DNA of 64,000 nucleotides from Pseudomonas sp. PH1b. GTDB taxonomy: Bacteria; Pseudomonadota; Gammaproteobacteria; Pseudomonadales; Pseudomonadaceae. Below are positions 50,940 through 58,960 of this stretch, piece after piece (position 1 is the stretch's first letter; each line of letters starts with the position of its first letter). Location: contig NZ_AYMU01000023.1 in the NCBI RefSeq assembly GCF_000633395.1, forward strand, positions 1 through 64,000. Direction: 5' to 3'. The notes under the pieces are model-generated. The model did no database searches. It saw nothing but the letters and a program-made list of their open reading frames with translations, and was not told the DNA's origin. Made by a program: the position numbers and the translations under genes.

Positions 50940-51209
50940 CTAGCCGCTTGCGCCTGGTGTACCCGCTGGCTAGCCTCGATCCGTCACTGCAAATTCAGTG
51001 ATCGGGTTTAGCAGCTCGATGTGTAACTAGGCGCATGGCGCCCCCATTACGTGGCGCTTTTTTTGGCTCCGCTTTATGGCGGCCGTGCGCAGGGCACCTT
51101 CGGGTGCGCCGGGTTCCTAGTACACCGGTCTGCTAACCTGCGAACGGCCGCCACCCTATCGTTTAGCAGCGACGGTGAAGGCTCCTATCTCTGTACTAGG
51201 AGTTACACC
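50940..51209 (+). ncRNA. Structured leader RNA upstream of DUF6124 gene
   Basis: About 270 bases rich in stems. They include CTAGCC/GGCTAG (50940-50973), TCACTG/CAGTGA (50984-51001), GGCGC/GCGCC (51030-51042), which competes with GCGCC/GGCGC (51038-51057) followed by TTTTTTT, and a long arm GGCGGCCGT..ACGGCCGCC (51078-51152) enclosing GCACC-TTCG-GGTGC. CTCCTA/TAGGAG (51182-51202) masks the SD of the gene at 51210. TCTGCTAAC can pair with GTTTAGCAG on either side. This looks like an attenuator or riboswitch-like element. The segment 50816-50939 before it holds no gene. Confidence 0.65.
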
Positions 51210-51596
51210 ATGAAAAAGCTCGTCCCCGATCCTCCCCACACTGCAACCCATCGCGGCAGAAACCCCGAGCACGATCTGGCCAATCAGCAGATCCGGCAAA
51301 AACTGTCACTTCACCCTGCCGATGCCTCTCTGATCCAGTCGCTGAACAAAACCATCAGTACCCCGGTGAGTCGCGATTCCTTGTTCTCGGTACGCGGCGG
51401 CATCAACGCCGAAGAAGCCCTGCTCCACGTCTCCCTGCTGCTGAAAAGCGCCGAAGAGGTTTCCGATGAAATCACCGAACGCGGCAGCGGCATCGAGCGC
51501 GGTCTGATCTGGTCCCTGGTGCACTCGGTGGAGATGGCCCGGGCCGTGGTGGATGCCTTACTCGATGGCAGTCGCCACAGGCCATCGCTGAAGTAG
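51210..51596 (+). CDS. DUF6124-type small protein
   Basis: A 128-residue protein starting MKKLVPDPPHTATHRGRN, the signature start of a Pseudomonas-specific family often present in several copies per genome. The C-terminal half (INAEEALLHVSLLLKSAEEV and LIWSLVHSVEMARAVVDALL) is helical. The SD (AGGAG) lies in the 3' arm of a leader hairpin. The function is unknown; the start is secure from the SD and the family N-terminus. Confidence 0.85.
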   Translation: MKKLVPDPPHTATHRGRNPEHDLANQQIRQKLSLHPADASLIQSLNKTISTPVSRDSLFSVRGGINAEEALLHVSLLLKSAEEVSDEITERGSGIERGLIWSLVHSVEMARAVVDALLDGSRHRPSLK

Positions 51597-51661
51597 AACG
51601 CCCCACGAAAGCACCGAGCGGCAGTTGGACCTGTCGCGCAGTTGCTGGATGATGAGGGGCT

Positions 51662-52291
51662 TCAGCGCTCCGACATCACCACCATCACCTCCGCATCCTC
51701 CTCCCCTTCCGCCAGGTAGATATGGCCGACGCTGCTGTTGAAGTAGGCGGTCTCCTGCGGGCCAATGCTCACCGCTTCCCCGGTCTCGAACTGAATCCGC
51801 ACCCGCCCCGACAGCACCAGGGCGAATTCCTGCCCGGGGTGGCGGATGTAGTCCTCGAACTGCTGCAACTCGCGGGCGAAGATCCGCGCATACATGGGGG
51901 TCATGCTGCGCCCGGGAAAGTCGCCGGCCATGGGATGGTAGTCGTAGTTGCCGGTGCTGTAGCCGGGGGCGTCGGCGATGGTGGTGCTGACCACGGTCGG
52001 TTGCACCTGGGCGCTGCGGGTCTGGGTCAGGTTCGGCGCCGGGGTGAACAGTTGGGCAATGTCGATGCCCAGGGCGCGGGCCGCGGCGGCGAGTTTTTCG
52101 TAGCTGACCGAGACCTGGGCCAACTCCATTTTCGACAGGGTCGACAACGCGACGCCGGAGCGTTCCGAGAGCTGTTTGAGTGTCAGCTTCTGGGTTTTGC
52201 GGATACTCCGCAGGCGGGCGCCGACCTGGGTCCGGTCGATCAGTGGATGGGCGTGGGAGCTCGAGGCGGGCTGGGCTCGGTCGGAACTCAT
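51662..52291 (-). CDS. XRE-family regulator with C-terminal cupin
   Basis: A 209-residue regulator. A helix-turn-helix of XRE type (RLRSIRKTQKLTLKQLSERSGVALSTLSKME, about 25-75) is joined to a cupin sensor domain (HPGQEFALVLSGRVRIQF, about 150-205). It is divergent from an FAD oxidase and most likely controls it through the TTCTC-N6-GAGAA palindrome between them. PuuR-type members respond to amines or amino acids. Confidence 0.92.
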   Translation of the reverse strand: MSSDRAQPASSSHAHPLIDRTQVGARLRSIRKTQKLTLKQLSERSGVALSTLSKMELAQVSVSYEKLAAAARALGIDIAQLFTPAPNLTQTRSAQVQPTVVSTTIADAPGYSTGNYDYHPMAGDFPGRSMTPMYARIFARELQQFEDYIRHPGQEFALVLSGRVRIQFETGEAVSIGPQETAYFNSSVGHIYLAEGEEDAEVMVVMSER

Positions 52292-52371
52292 TGGGGCTCT
52301 CTGTCAGGCAAATAAGGGTAACCGCGACGCTGGCCGGGGCACGTGGCGAAATATTAACCCAGGACCCCGGG

Positions 52372-52419
52372 TTGACTGGAAAATTCTCATATCTTACATT
52401 TCTCGTATGTGAGAATTTT
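52372..52419 (+). promoter_or_regulatory. Promoter and operator for the FAD oxidase gene
   Basis: TTGACT (52372-52377), 17 bases, TACATT (52395-52400) forms a sigma-70 promoter. A palindrome TTCTC-N6-GAGAA (52400-52415) and an extra TTCTC half site (52384-52388) overlap it, with outer arms AAAATTCTC / GAGAATTTT. This is the likely site of the divergent XRE-cupin regulator. Confidence 0.7.
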
Positions 52420-52457
52420 AATCCCCTGTCATTTTCCAGCGATTCAGGAACCCCGGC

Positions 52458-53594
52458 ATGCACGCGAACCAATGCTTCGACTTCGTCATTATCGGCGCCG
52501 GTATTGCCGGTGCTTCCCTGGCCTACCGCTTGGCCGGGCAGGCCAGCGTGCTGGTGCTGGAACGTGAATCGCAGCCGGGCTATCACTCCACCGGGCGCTC
52601 TGCGGCGATGTTCATGGAGGCCTACGGCACTCCGCAGATCCAGGCCCTGACTCGCGCCAGCCGGACTTTCTACCAGCGGCCGCCGCAGGGTTTCTGCGAA
52701 CACCCGCTGATGGAACCTCGCGGCTGCCTGTACGTCGCCAGCGAGGAACAGCTGGACCAGTTGCAGCAGACCTACGACGAAACCCGCGCCCGCTCCGCCA
52801 ACGTGCGCCTGATCACGGCCGAGCAGGCCCGGGCCCTGGTGCCCTGCCTGCGCCCCGATGCCGTCGCCGGGGCGATGCTGGAAACCGCCGCCCAGGACCT
52901 GGACGTGCACGCCCTGCACCAGGGCTTCCTGCGGGCCATGCGCCGGGCAGGGGGGCAGCTGGAGTGCGACACGCACATCGTCGAAGCCAGCCGCGAAGAC
53001 CGCCACTGGAACCTCAGGCTCAGCGATGGCCGTTCCCTGCAGGCGCGCAATCTGGTGAACGCTGCCGGTGCCTGGGTCGATGAGGTGGCCCAGCTGTGCG
53101 GCGTGGCCCCCATCGGCCTGCAAACCTGCCGGCGCAGCGCCTTCACCTTCGACGGCCCGCCGGATGAGGATTTCAGCCGCTGGCCGGCGGTGATCGGTAT
53201 CGACGAAAGCTTCTATTTCAAGCCCGACGCCGGCCAGTTGCTCGGCTCCCCGGCCAATGCCGACCCGGTGCCGCCCCAGGACGTGATGCCCGAAGAGCTG
53301 GACATCGCCACTGGCATCTACCACATCGAGAACGTCACCTCCCTGAGCATCCGCCGCCCGCGCCACAGCTGGGCCGGCCTGCGCTCCTTCGTCGCCGACG
53401 GCGATCTGGTGGTGGGCTGGGATGACAACTGCGAAGGCTTTTTCTGGCTCGCCGCCCAGGGCGGCTACGGCATCCAGTCGGCGGCCGGCGTCTCGCAACT
53501 GGCCTGCGCCCTGCTGCTGGGCCACCCGGTCCCCGAAGAACTGCTGAGCCAGGGCGTCGATGCCCAGGCCCTGGCCCCCACTCGCTTGCGTTAA
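52458..53594 (+). CDS. FAD-dependent oxidoreductase (amine/D-amino acid oxidase family)
   Basis: A 378-residue DAO-type flavoprotein with Rossmann GAGIAG (13-18), followed by ERESQPGYHSTGRSAAMF, and C-terminal FAD-binding VGWDDNCEGFFWLAAQGGYGIQSAAG. It probably oxidises an amino acid or amine to the imine, which the next gene's RidA product would hydrolyse. The substrate is not evident. It is 26 bases upstream of ridA-like. Confidence 0.9.
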   Translation: MHANQCFDFVIIGAGIAGASLAYRLAGQASVLVLERESQPGYHSTGRSAAMFMEAYGTPQIQALTRASRTFYQRPPQGFCEHPLMEPRGCLYVASEEQLDQLQQTYDETRARSANVRLITAEQARALVPCLRPDAVAGAMLETAAQDLDVHALHQGFLRAMRRAGGQLECDTHIVEASREDRHWNLRLSDGRSLQARNLVNAAGAWVDEVAQLCGVAPIGLQTCRRSAFTFDGPPDEDFSRWPAVIGIDESFYFKPDAGQLLGSPANADPVPPQDVMPEELDIATGIYHIENVTSLSIRRPRHSWAGLRSFVADGDLVVGWDDNCEGFFWLAAQGGYGIQSAAGVSQLACALLLGHPVPEELLSQGVDAQALAPTRLR

Positions 53595-53620
53595 CCCACC
53601 CAGCCCACGAGGCCCTTGCC

Positions 53621-53998
53621 ATGTCCACTGATATCCAGCGTTACCCCAGTCACCTGCCCTACCCCTTCTCCCGGGCGATCCGCGTTGGCGGCTTTCTGTT
53701 CCTCTCCGGCCAGGTGCCCATGAGCGCCGAAGGCGAAGTGGTGCACGGCGACATCCGCGTGCAGACCGAAGCCGCCATGGCGCGCATCGGCGAGACCCTG
53801 GCCGCGTGCGGCGCCAGCTTCGACCAGGTGGTGAAGAGCACCGTCTGGCTCACCGACATGCAGCACTTCGCCGGCTTCAACGAGGTTTACCAGCGCCACT
53901 TCAAGAACGGTTTCCCGGTGCGCTCCACCGTCAGCGCCCAGCTGGCGCTGGGGGTCGATGTCGAGATCGAAGTCCAGGCCTGGGTCGGCGAAAACTGA
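53621..53998 (+). CDS. RidA family reactive-imine deaminase
   Basis: A 125-residue protein of the YjgF/YER057c/UK114 family. It has LSGQVPMSAEG, the trimer core and conserved Arg near the C-terminus (PVRSTVSAQLALGVDVEIEVQAW). It should deaminate imines or enamines released by the neighbouring flavin oxidase. Confidence 0.93.
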   Translation: MSTDIQRYPSHLPYPFSRAIRVGGFLFLSGQVPMSAEGEVVHGDIRVQTEAAMARIGETLAACGASFDQVVKSTVWLTDMQHFAGFNEVYQRHFKNGFPVRSTVSAQLALGVDVEIEVQAWVGEN

Positions 53999-54073
53999 GT
54001 CACCCGCCCCAGCCCTCAAGTGCGATGCCCAGGACCGCCACGCCAATAGATGACGCGGCCGTCCACCCCACAT

Positions 54074-54086
54074 AACAACAACAAAT
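54074..54086 (+). promoter_or_regulatory. Hfq/Crc CA motif at permease start
   Basis: AACAACAACAAAT, about 15 bases before the ATG at 54101, fits the AAnAAnAA motif of Hfq/Crc repression. Confidence 0.65.
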
Positions 54087-54100
54087 CGAGGCTAATCGTC

Positions 54101-55156
54101 ATGAAAGAAAGTCTGAAGATCGCCGGCGCCTTCGTCGGTGTGATTGTCGGCGCGGGGTTCGCCTCCGGTCGTGAATTGCTGTTGATGTTCGTCGACTTCG
54201 GCGTCTGGGGCCTGGCGGGCGCGGTGGTCAGCGCGGCGCTGTTCACCTTCCTCGGCATGGCCTTGGCCAGCATGGGCAGCCGCCTGCGGGCGGCATCGCA
54301 CAAGGGCGTGGTGCAAGCCCTGTGCGGCAAGCACCTGGGGGCCCTGGTGGACCTGATGATCACCTTCTTCATGTTCGCCGTGACCGTGGTGATGCTGGCC
54401 GGCGGCGGCGCCCTGCTGGAGCAGCAGTTCGGCATTCCGGCCATTGCCGGCAGCGTGCTGGTGACCCTGATCGTGGTGGCCATCGTGTGCCTGGACGTGC
54501 ACAAGGTCATCGGCATGATCGGCGCAGTGACGCCCTTCCTGATCGTCACCGCCGTGGGCGTGGCCCTGTATGGTGCCGCCACCCGCGACCTGAGCTTCGG
54601 TGAACTCAATCAACTGGCGGCCAAGCAAGAAGCCGGCGCCAGCCACTGGCTGCTGGGCGCCTTACTCTATGTGTCCTACAACATCGTGGCCGGGGTGCCG
54701 ATCCTGGCGATCATGGGCGGCGCAGCCAAGGGCGAGAAACAGGCAATGTGGGGCGGCATTTTCGGCGGCGCACTGCTGGGCCTGCTGATGCTGGTGATGA
54801 GCCTGGGCCTGCTGTCGCGCCTGGACAGCGTGGCGGACCTGCCGATGCCCATGCTGTCGATCGCCAGCGAAGTCTCCCCGGCGCTTGGATTGCTGATGGC
54901 GCTGATCATCTTCTGCATGATCCTCAACACCGCCGTGGGCACCTTGTACTCCTTCTCCGCGCGGCTGTTTCCGGCCGGCACCCGACAGTTCCGCCTCGGC
55001 TCCATCGCCGCCGGCGCCCTGGCGTTTGTCGGCAGCCTGGTGGGCTTTATCAGTTTGGTAGGACAGGTGTATCCGTTCTTCGGCTACCTGGGGTTCCTGC
55101 TGATTGCTGCGGTGGTGATTGGCTGGCTGCGGCCACGGCGGGTGGTGGTGGCGTAG
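54101..55156 (+). CDS. YkvI-family membrane transporter
   Basis: A 351-residue inner-membrane protein starting MKESLKIAGAFVGVIVGAGFASGREL, the conserved YkvI (COG3949) N-terminus, an APC-superfamily fold with about ten helices. It probably imports the substrate of the FAD oxidase module. A start 17 codons upstream is out of keeping with the family. Confidence 0.9.
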   Translation: MKESLKIAGAFVGVIVGAGFASGRELLLMFVDFGVWGLAGAVVSAALFTFLGMALASMGSRLRAASHKGVVQALCGKHLGALVDLMITFFMFAVTVVMLAGGGALLEQQFGIPAIAGSVLVTLIVVAIVCLDVHKVIGMIGAVTPFLIVTAVGVALYGAATRDLSFGELNQLAAKQEAGASHWLLGALLYVSYNIVAGVPILAIMGGAAKGEKQAMWGGIFGGALLGLLMLVMSLGLLSRLDSVADLPMPMLSIASEVSPALGLLMALIIFCMILNTAVGTLYSFSARLFPAGTRQFRLGSIAAGALAFVGSLVGFISLVGQVYPFFGYLGFLLIAAVVIGWLRPRRVVVA

Positions 55157-55198
55157 GCACCCGGGATGTATCCACGGTGCCTTGAGTTCAACCCGGCG

Positions 55199-55300
55199 TT
55201 GTAGGAGCGAGCTTGCTCGCGAAACTCCCGAGAGCGCCGCGTTCCCTCAGCGAACCGGCGTTATCGTTGACGTCCATCGCGAGCAAGCTCGCTCCTACAA
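55199..55300. repeat. Paired REP element
   Basis: Two perfect 24-base inverted copies of the TTGTAGGAGCGAGCTTGCTC type (55199-55222 and 55277-55300) face each other with 54 bases between. This is the common Pseudomonas REP pair; it separates the convergent permease and LysR genes. Confidence 0.88.
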
Positions 55301-55313
55301 GGTGGCGCCCGGT

Positions 55314-56189
55314 TCAGGCAAACCGACTGCCCTTGAGCGCCTTGAGGAAGGTGTAGGACGCATGGTTGAGGGTCTCTCGCGGGGCGGTGATCACGCTCAC
55401 CGAGCGCACGATGCGCTGGTCTTCCAGGCGCAGGAAGTTCAGTTGGTCCCCCGCCGCCGAGCGGCTCAGCAGTTCCGGTAGCAAGGTCACGCCCATGCCC
55501 TGGGCCACCAGGGCCAGCAACGAGGTGGTGTTTCTGACGCTGAGGGTTGAATGGTCGCGGATGTGCCGGAACTCGGCGGCGTTGATCTCGGCCCCCAGGC
55601 CGCTGTTGATGAAGTGCTGCCCGTCCAGGTCGCTCCAGCGCAGCGGGCGCGCCAGGCGGTTGAGGGGATTGTCGCTGGCGCAGACCACGCAGAAGGCGTC
55701 GGAGAACAGGAAGTCCTGGTCGATGTTGGGGATGCTCGCCGGCACGGTGCCGATGCCGATGTCCACCTCGCCGCTGAGCACGGCCTGTACCACTCGCTCG
55801 GAATCCATGTCGCGGATATCCAGGTGGAACTGCGGGTGCTGTTCATGGAATTGCTTGAGCAGCGGCGGCAGCAGGGTGATGGCGAAGGATGGCACCGCCG
55901 CCACCCGTACCAGGCCGGTCTCGGCCTTGGCGTAGGTCTTGATGGTGCTGATGGTGCGGTCGAAATGCGCCAGTTCGCGCTGGGCTTCCAGCAGCACGAA
56001 ACGCCCCAGGGGGCTGAGCTGGTTCTTGCGTTCGCCTTCGAACAGCGCGCCCCCCAGTTCTTCTTCCAGCTGCTTGAGCGACAGCGACACCGCCGCCGGT
56101 GTGCGGTGCAGGCGCTGGGCGGCCTGGGTCAGGCTCTGGCTGGTGGCAACCGCGACGAAAAACTGCAGGTTGGAGATCTTGATGCTCAT
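55314..56189 (-). CDS. LysR-family transcriptional regulator
   Basis: A 291-residue regulator starting MSIKISNLQFFVAVATSQSLTQAA. The winged HTH is followed by an effector-binding domain. It is divergent from the aldehyde dehydrogenase gene, which it likely controls. The upstream Met nine codons earlier is less typical. Confidence 0.92.
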   Translation of the reverse strand: MSIKISNLQFFVAVATSQSLTQAAQRLHRTPAAVSLSLKQLEEELGGALFEGERKNQLSPLGRFVLLEAQRELAHFDRTISTIKTYAKAETGLVRVAAVPSFAITLLPPLLKQFHEQHPQFHLDIRDMDSERVVQAVLSGEVDIGIGTVPASIPNIDQDFLFSDAFCVVCASDNPLNRLARPLRWSDLDGQHFINSGLGAEINAAEFRHIRDHSTLSVRNTTSLLALVAQGMGVTLLPELLSRSAAGDQLNFLRLEDQRIVRSVSVITAPRETLNHASYTFLKALKGSRFA

Positions 56190-56217
56190 GGCGGCGCGTC
56201 CTGCTGGCAAAGGCAAA

Positions 56218-56290
56218 GCTTAAATTTTACTTAAACAAGCTTAAAAATTATTAGATTTACTTAACACAAGGCCGACTCATAATCCTCCCA
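56218..56290 (+). promoter_or_regulatory. AT-rich LysR-ALDH spacer with repeated TTAA half sites
   Basis: The spacer shows four CTTAA/TTAAG-like blocks (for example CTTAAATTTTACTTAAAC and TTACTTAAC) in an otherwise GC-rich region. LysR proteins bind T-N11-A dyads in such divergent spacers; the exact boxes are not certain. Confidence 0.45.
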
Positions 56291-56340
56291 GAACCGCACA
56301 AAGGCAACGCCCCGCCTGGCGTGCCGCCCTGGAGGATTTC

Positions 56341-57792
56341 ATGAGCGACAACCATCACAACTACATCGCCGGCCAATGGCTCAAGGGCGCCAGCGAGATC
56401 GAGAATCGCAACCCGTCCGACACCCGCGACCTGATCGGCCTCTACGCCCAGGCCTCCCGGGCGCAGTTGGACAGTGCCATTGCCGCCGCCGGCGAGGCCC
56501 AGCGCATCTGGGCCCGCAGCGGCATCGAGCAGCGCTACAAGGTGCTGATGGCCATCGGTCAGGAGCTGATGCAACGCTCCGCGGACATCGGCAAGACCCT
56601 GTCCCGGGAAGAAGGCAAGCCCATGGCCGAGGGCGCCGGCGAGGTGTACCGCGCTGGACAGTTTTTTACCTACTACGCTGCGGAAACCCTGCGCCAGCTG
56701 GGCCAGACCGCCGACTCGGTGCGCGACGGCATCGAGATCGATATCCGCCGCGAGCCCATCGGTGTGGTGGCGGTCATCTCGCCATGGAACTTCCCCATGG
56801 CCACCGCCTGCTGGAAGATCGCGCCGGCCTTGGCCTTCGGCAACGCCGTGGTGTGGAAACCGGCCAACCTGACCCCGGCCAGCGCGGTGATTCTCAGCGA
56901 AATCATCGCCCGCCAGGACCTGCCCAAGGGCCTGTTCAACCTGGTGATGGGCGCCGGTTCCGAGATCGGCCAGGCGCTGATCGAGCACCCGGGCATCAGC
57001 GCCATTTCCTTCACCGGCTCGGTGGACGTGGGCAAGGGCATCGCCGCCTCGGCCGCCGCCAACCTGACCAAGGTACAGCTGGAGATGGGCTCGAAAAACG
57101 CCCTGGCGGTGATGGACGACGCCGACCTCGACCTGGCGGTGAGCTGTGCGGTGAATGGCGCCTTTGGCGGCACCGGGCAGAAGTGCACCGCCTCCTCGCG
57201 GCTGATCGTGCATGAAGGCATCCACGATGCCTTAGTGGAAAAACTGCTGGCGGCGACCCAGGCGCTGAAGGTTGGCCACGCCCTGGAAGCCGGCACCCAG
57301 ATCGGCCCGGTGGCCAGCGCCGCGCAACTGGAGGCCAACCTGGCGAACCTGCAACTGGGCCAGCAGGAAGGCGCTGAACTGCTCACCGGCGGCCAGCGCC
57401 TGGAGCTGCAAACCCCGGGCTACTACCAGGCACCGGCGCTGTTCATTGGCGGCAGCAATGCCATGCGCATCAACCGCGAAGAGCTGTTCGCACCCATCGC
57501 CTGCGTGATCAAGGCCGGCAGCTACGAAGAGGCCCTGAGCCTGGTCAACGACACCCGCTTCGGCCTTACCGCCGGCATCATGACCCGCTCCCTGGCCCGC
57601 GCCAGCCACTTCCGCCGCAACGCCCGGGTCGGCTGCGTGATGGTCAACCTGCCCACCGCCGGCACCGACTACCACGTGCCCTTCGGCGGTCGTGGCGACT
57701 CCAGCTACGGCCCGCGCGAGCAAGGACGCTCGGCGGTAGAGTTCTACACCCATGTGAAGACCGGCTACATCGCCGCCGGGGCACCGCTATGA
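56341..57792 (+). CDS. NAD(P)-dependent aldehyde dehydrogenase
   Basis: A 483-residue ALDH. The NAD site is FTGSVDVGKGI, the catalytic Glu lies in LEMGSKNAL, the active Cys in FGGTGQKCTASSRL and the cofactor motif is PWNFPMATACWKIAPAL. It oxidises an aldehyde to an acid, possibly an intermediate of an imported amine. AGGATTTC precedes the ATG. The stop overlaps the next start (ATGA), so it heads an operon. Confidence 0.95.
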   Translation: MSDNHHNYIAGQWLKGASEIENRNPSDTRDLIGLYAQASRAQLDSAIAAAGEAQRIWARSGIEQRYKVLMAIGQELMQRSADIGKTLSREEGKPMAEGAGEVYRAGQFFTYYAAETLRQLGQTADSVRDGIEIDIRREPIGVVAVISPWNFPMATACWKIAPALAFGNAVVWKPANLTPASAVILSEIIARQDLPKGLFNLVMGAGSEIGQALIEHPGISAISFTGSVDVGKGIAASAAANLTKVQLEMGSKNALAVMDDADLDLAVSCAVNGAFGGTGQKCTASSRLIVHEGIHDALVEKLLAATQALKVGHALEAGTQIGPVASAAQLEANLANLQLGQQEGAELLTGGQRLELQTPGYYQAPALFIGGSNAMRINREELFAPIACVIKAGSYEEALSLVNDTRFGLTAGIMTRSLARASHFRRNARVGCVMVNLPTAGTDYHVPFGGRGDSSYGPREQGRSAVEFYTHVKTGYIAAGAPL

Positions 57793-58838
57793 GCCTGCCC
57801 CAGACCTTCGCCGGCCGCGGCCCGCGCATCGACGCCATGCAGTACGACAACTGGTCGGAAAAGGTCTTCCAGCAGATGCGCGAAGGCGGCGTCGATGCGG
57901 TGCACGTGACCATCGCCTACCACGAGACCTTCCGCGAAATGGTGGCCAATATCGAAGCCTGGAACCGCAGGTTCCAGCGCTACTCGCACCTGATCCTGCA
58001 CGGCAAGTGGGCCAGCGATATCGCCCTGGCGCGGCAGACCGGGCGCACCGCGATCTTCTTCGGTTTCCAGAACCCCTCGCCCATCGAGGACGACATCGGC
58101 CTGGTGGAAGTGGTGCACAGCCTCGGCGCGCGCTTCATGCAGCTGACCTACAACAACCAGTCGCTGCTGGCCACCGGTTGCTATGAACAGGAAGACCCGG
58201 GGCTGACCCGCATGGGCAAGCAGGTGGTGCGGGAGATGAACCGGGTCGGCCTGGTGGTGGACATGTCCCACTCCGCCGAGCGCTCGACCCTGGAGGCCAT
58301 CGAGCACTCCGAACGCCCGATCGCCATCACCCACGCCAACCCGGCGTTCTGGCACGCGGCGCTGCGCAACAAATCGAACACCGTGCTCAAGGCCCTGGGC
58401 CAGAGCGGCGGCATGTTCGGTTTCTCGCTGTACCCGCACCACCTCAAGGACAAGAGCGCCTGCAGCGTGCAGAGCTTCTGCGACATGATCGCGCGCACCG
58501 CCGAGCTGATGGGCGTCGAGCACCTGGGCCTGGGGTCCGACCTGTGCCAGGACCAGCCCAACAGCGTGGTGGACTGGATGCGCGTCGGCCGCTGGACCCT
58601 GGACGTCGACTACGGCGAAGGCTCCAAGGCGCAGCCGGGCTTCCCCGACCAACCGACCTGGTTCCGCGACAACCGCGACTTCCACAACATCGAGTCGGGC
58701 CTGCACAGCGTGGGTTTCAGCGCCCAGGAAGTCGGCGCCATCATGGGCGGCAACTGGCTGCGCTTCTTCGAGAACAACTTCATCCCGGCCAAGGCCCAGG
58801 CAGGTGCCGCCGTCCACCCTCACGAGATCGCGGTCTGA
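57789..58838 (+). CDS. M19 dipeptidase-family protein with altered metal site
   Basis: A 349-residue protein with the membrane dipeptidase fold. The usual HxD ligand motif is replaced (IDAMQYDNWS, Q18/D20) and the bridging Glu is Gln (GFQN, Q94), while H161 (DMSHS) and H182 (THANP) remain. It resembles the M19 homologue near dimethylglycine catabolic genes in P. aeruginosa, so it is probably not a peptidase but an unknown hydrolase or lyase for a betaine-like compound. Coupled to the ALDH gene. Confidence 0.85.
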   Translation: MSLPQTFAGRGPRIDAMQYDNWSEKVFQQMREGGVDAVHVTIAYHETFREMVANIEAWNRRFQRYSHLILHGKWASDIALARQTGRTAIFFGFQNPSPIEDDIGLVEVVHSLGARFMQLTYNNQSLLATGCYEQEDPGLTRMGKQVVREMNRVGLVVDMSHSAERSTLEAIEHSERPIAITHANPAFWHAALRNKSNTVLKALGQSGGMFGFSLYPHHLKDKSACSVQSFCDMIARTAELMGVEHLGLGSDLCQDQPNSVVDWMRVGRWTLDVDYGEGSKAQPGFPDQPTWFRDNRDFHNIESGLHSVGFSAQEVGAIMGGNWLRFFENNFIPAKAQAGAAVHPHEIAV

Positions 58839-58900
58839 GGCCCCCGACTGTTTCCTGATTGTCCTGACGTCCGGCCTGAACAGGGTCATCGCCATGCACT

Positions 58901-58913
58901 AACAACAACAAAT
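58901..58913 (+). promoter_or_regulatory. CA motif upstream of BCCT gene
   Basis: AACAACAACAAAT lies 48 bases before the BCCT ATG. It is a second clear Hfq/Crc-type site in this region, though further from the start than is usual. Confidence 0.55.
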
Positions 58914-58960
58914 GCGCCCATAACAATTATTAGCGATCGACAACGCAACACGGAGGCACC

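Noticed and set aside
51558..53525. Minus-strand frame of 655 codons over the FAD oxidase
   Set aside because: Runs through the regulator in another frame and the promoter; it is a shadow of the plus-strand oxidase gene.
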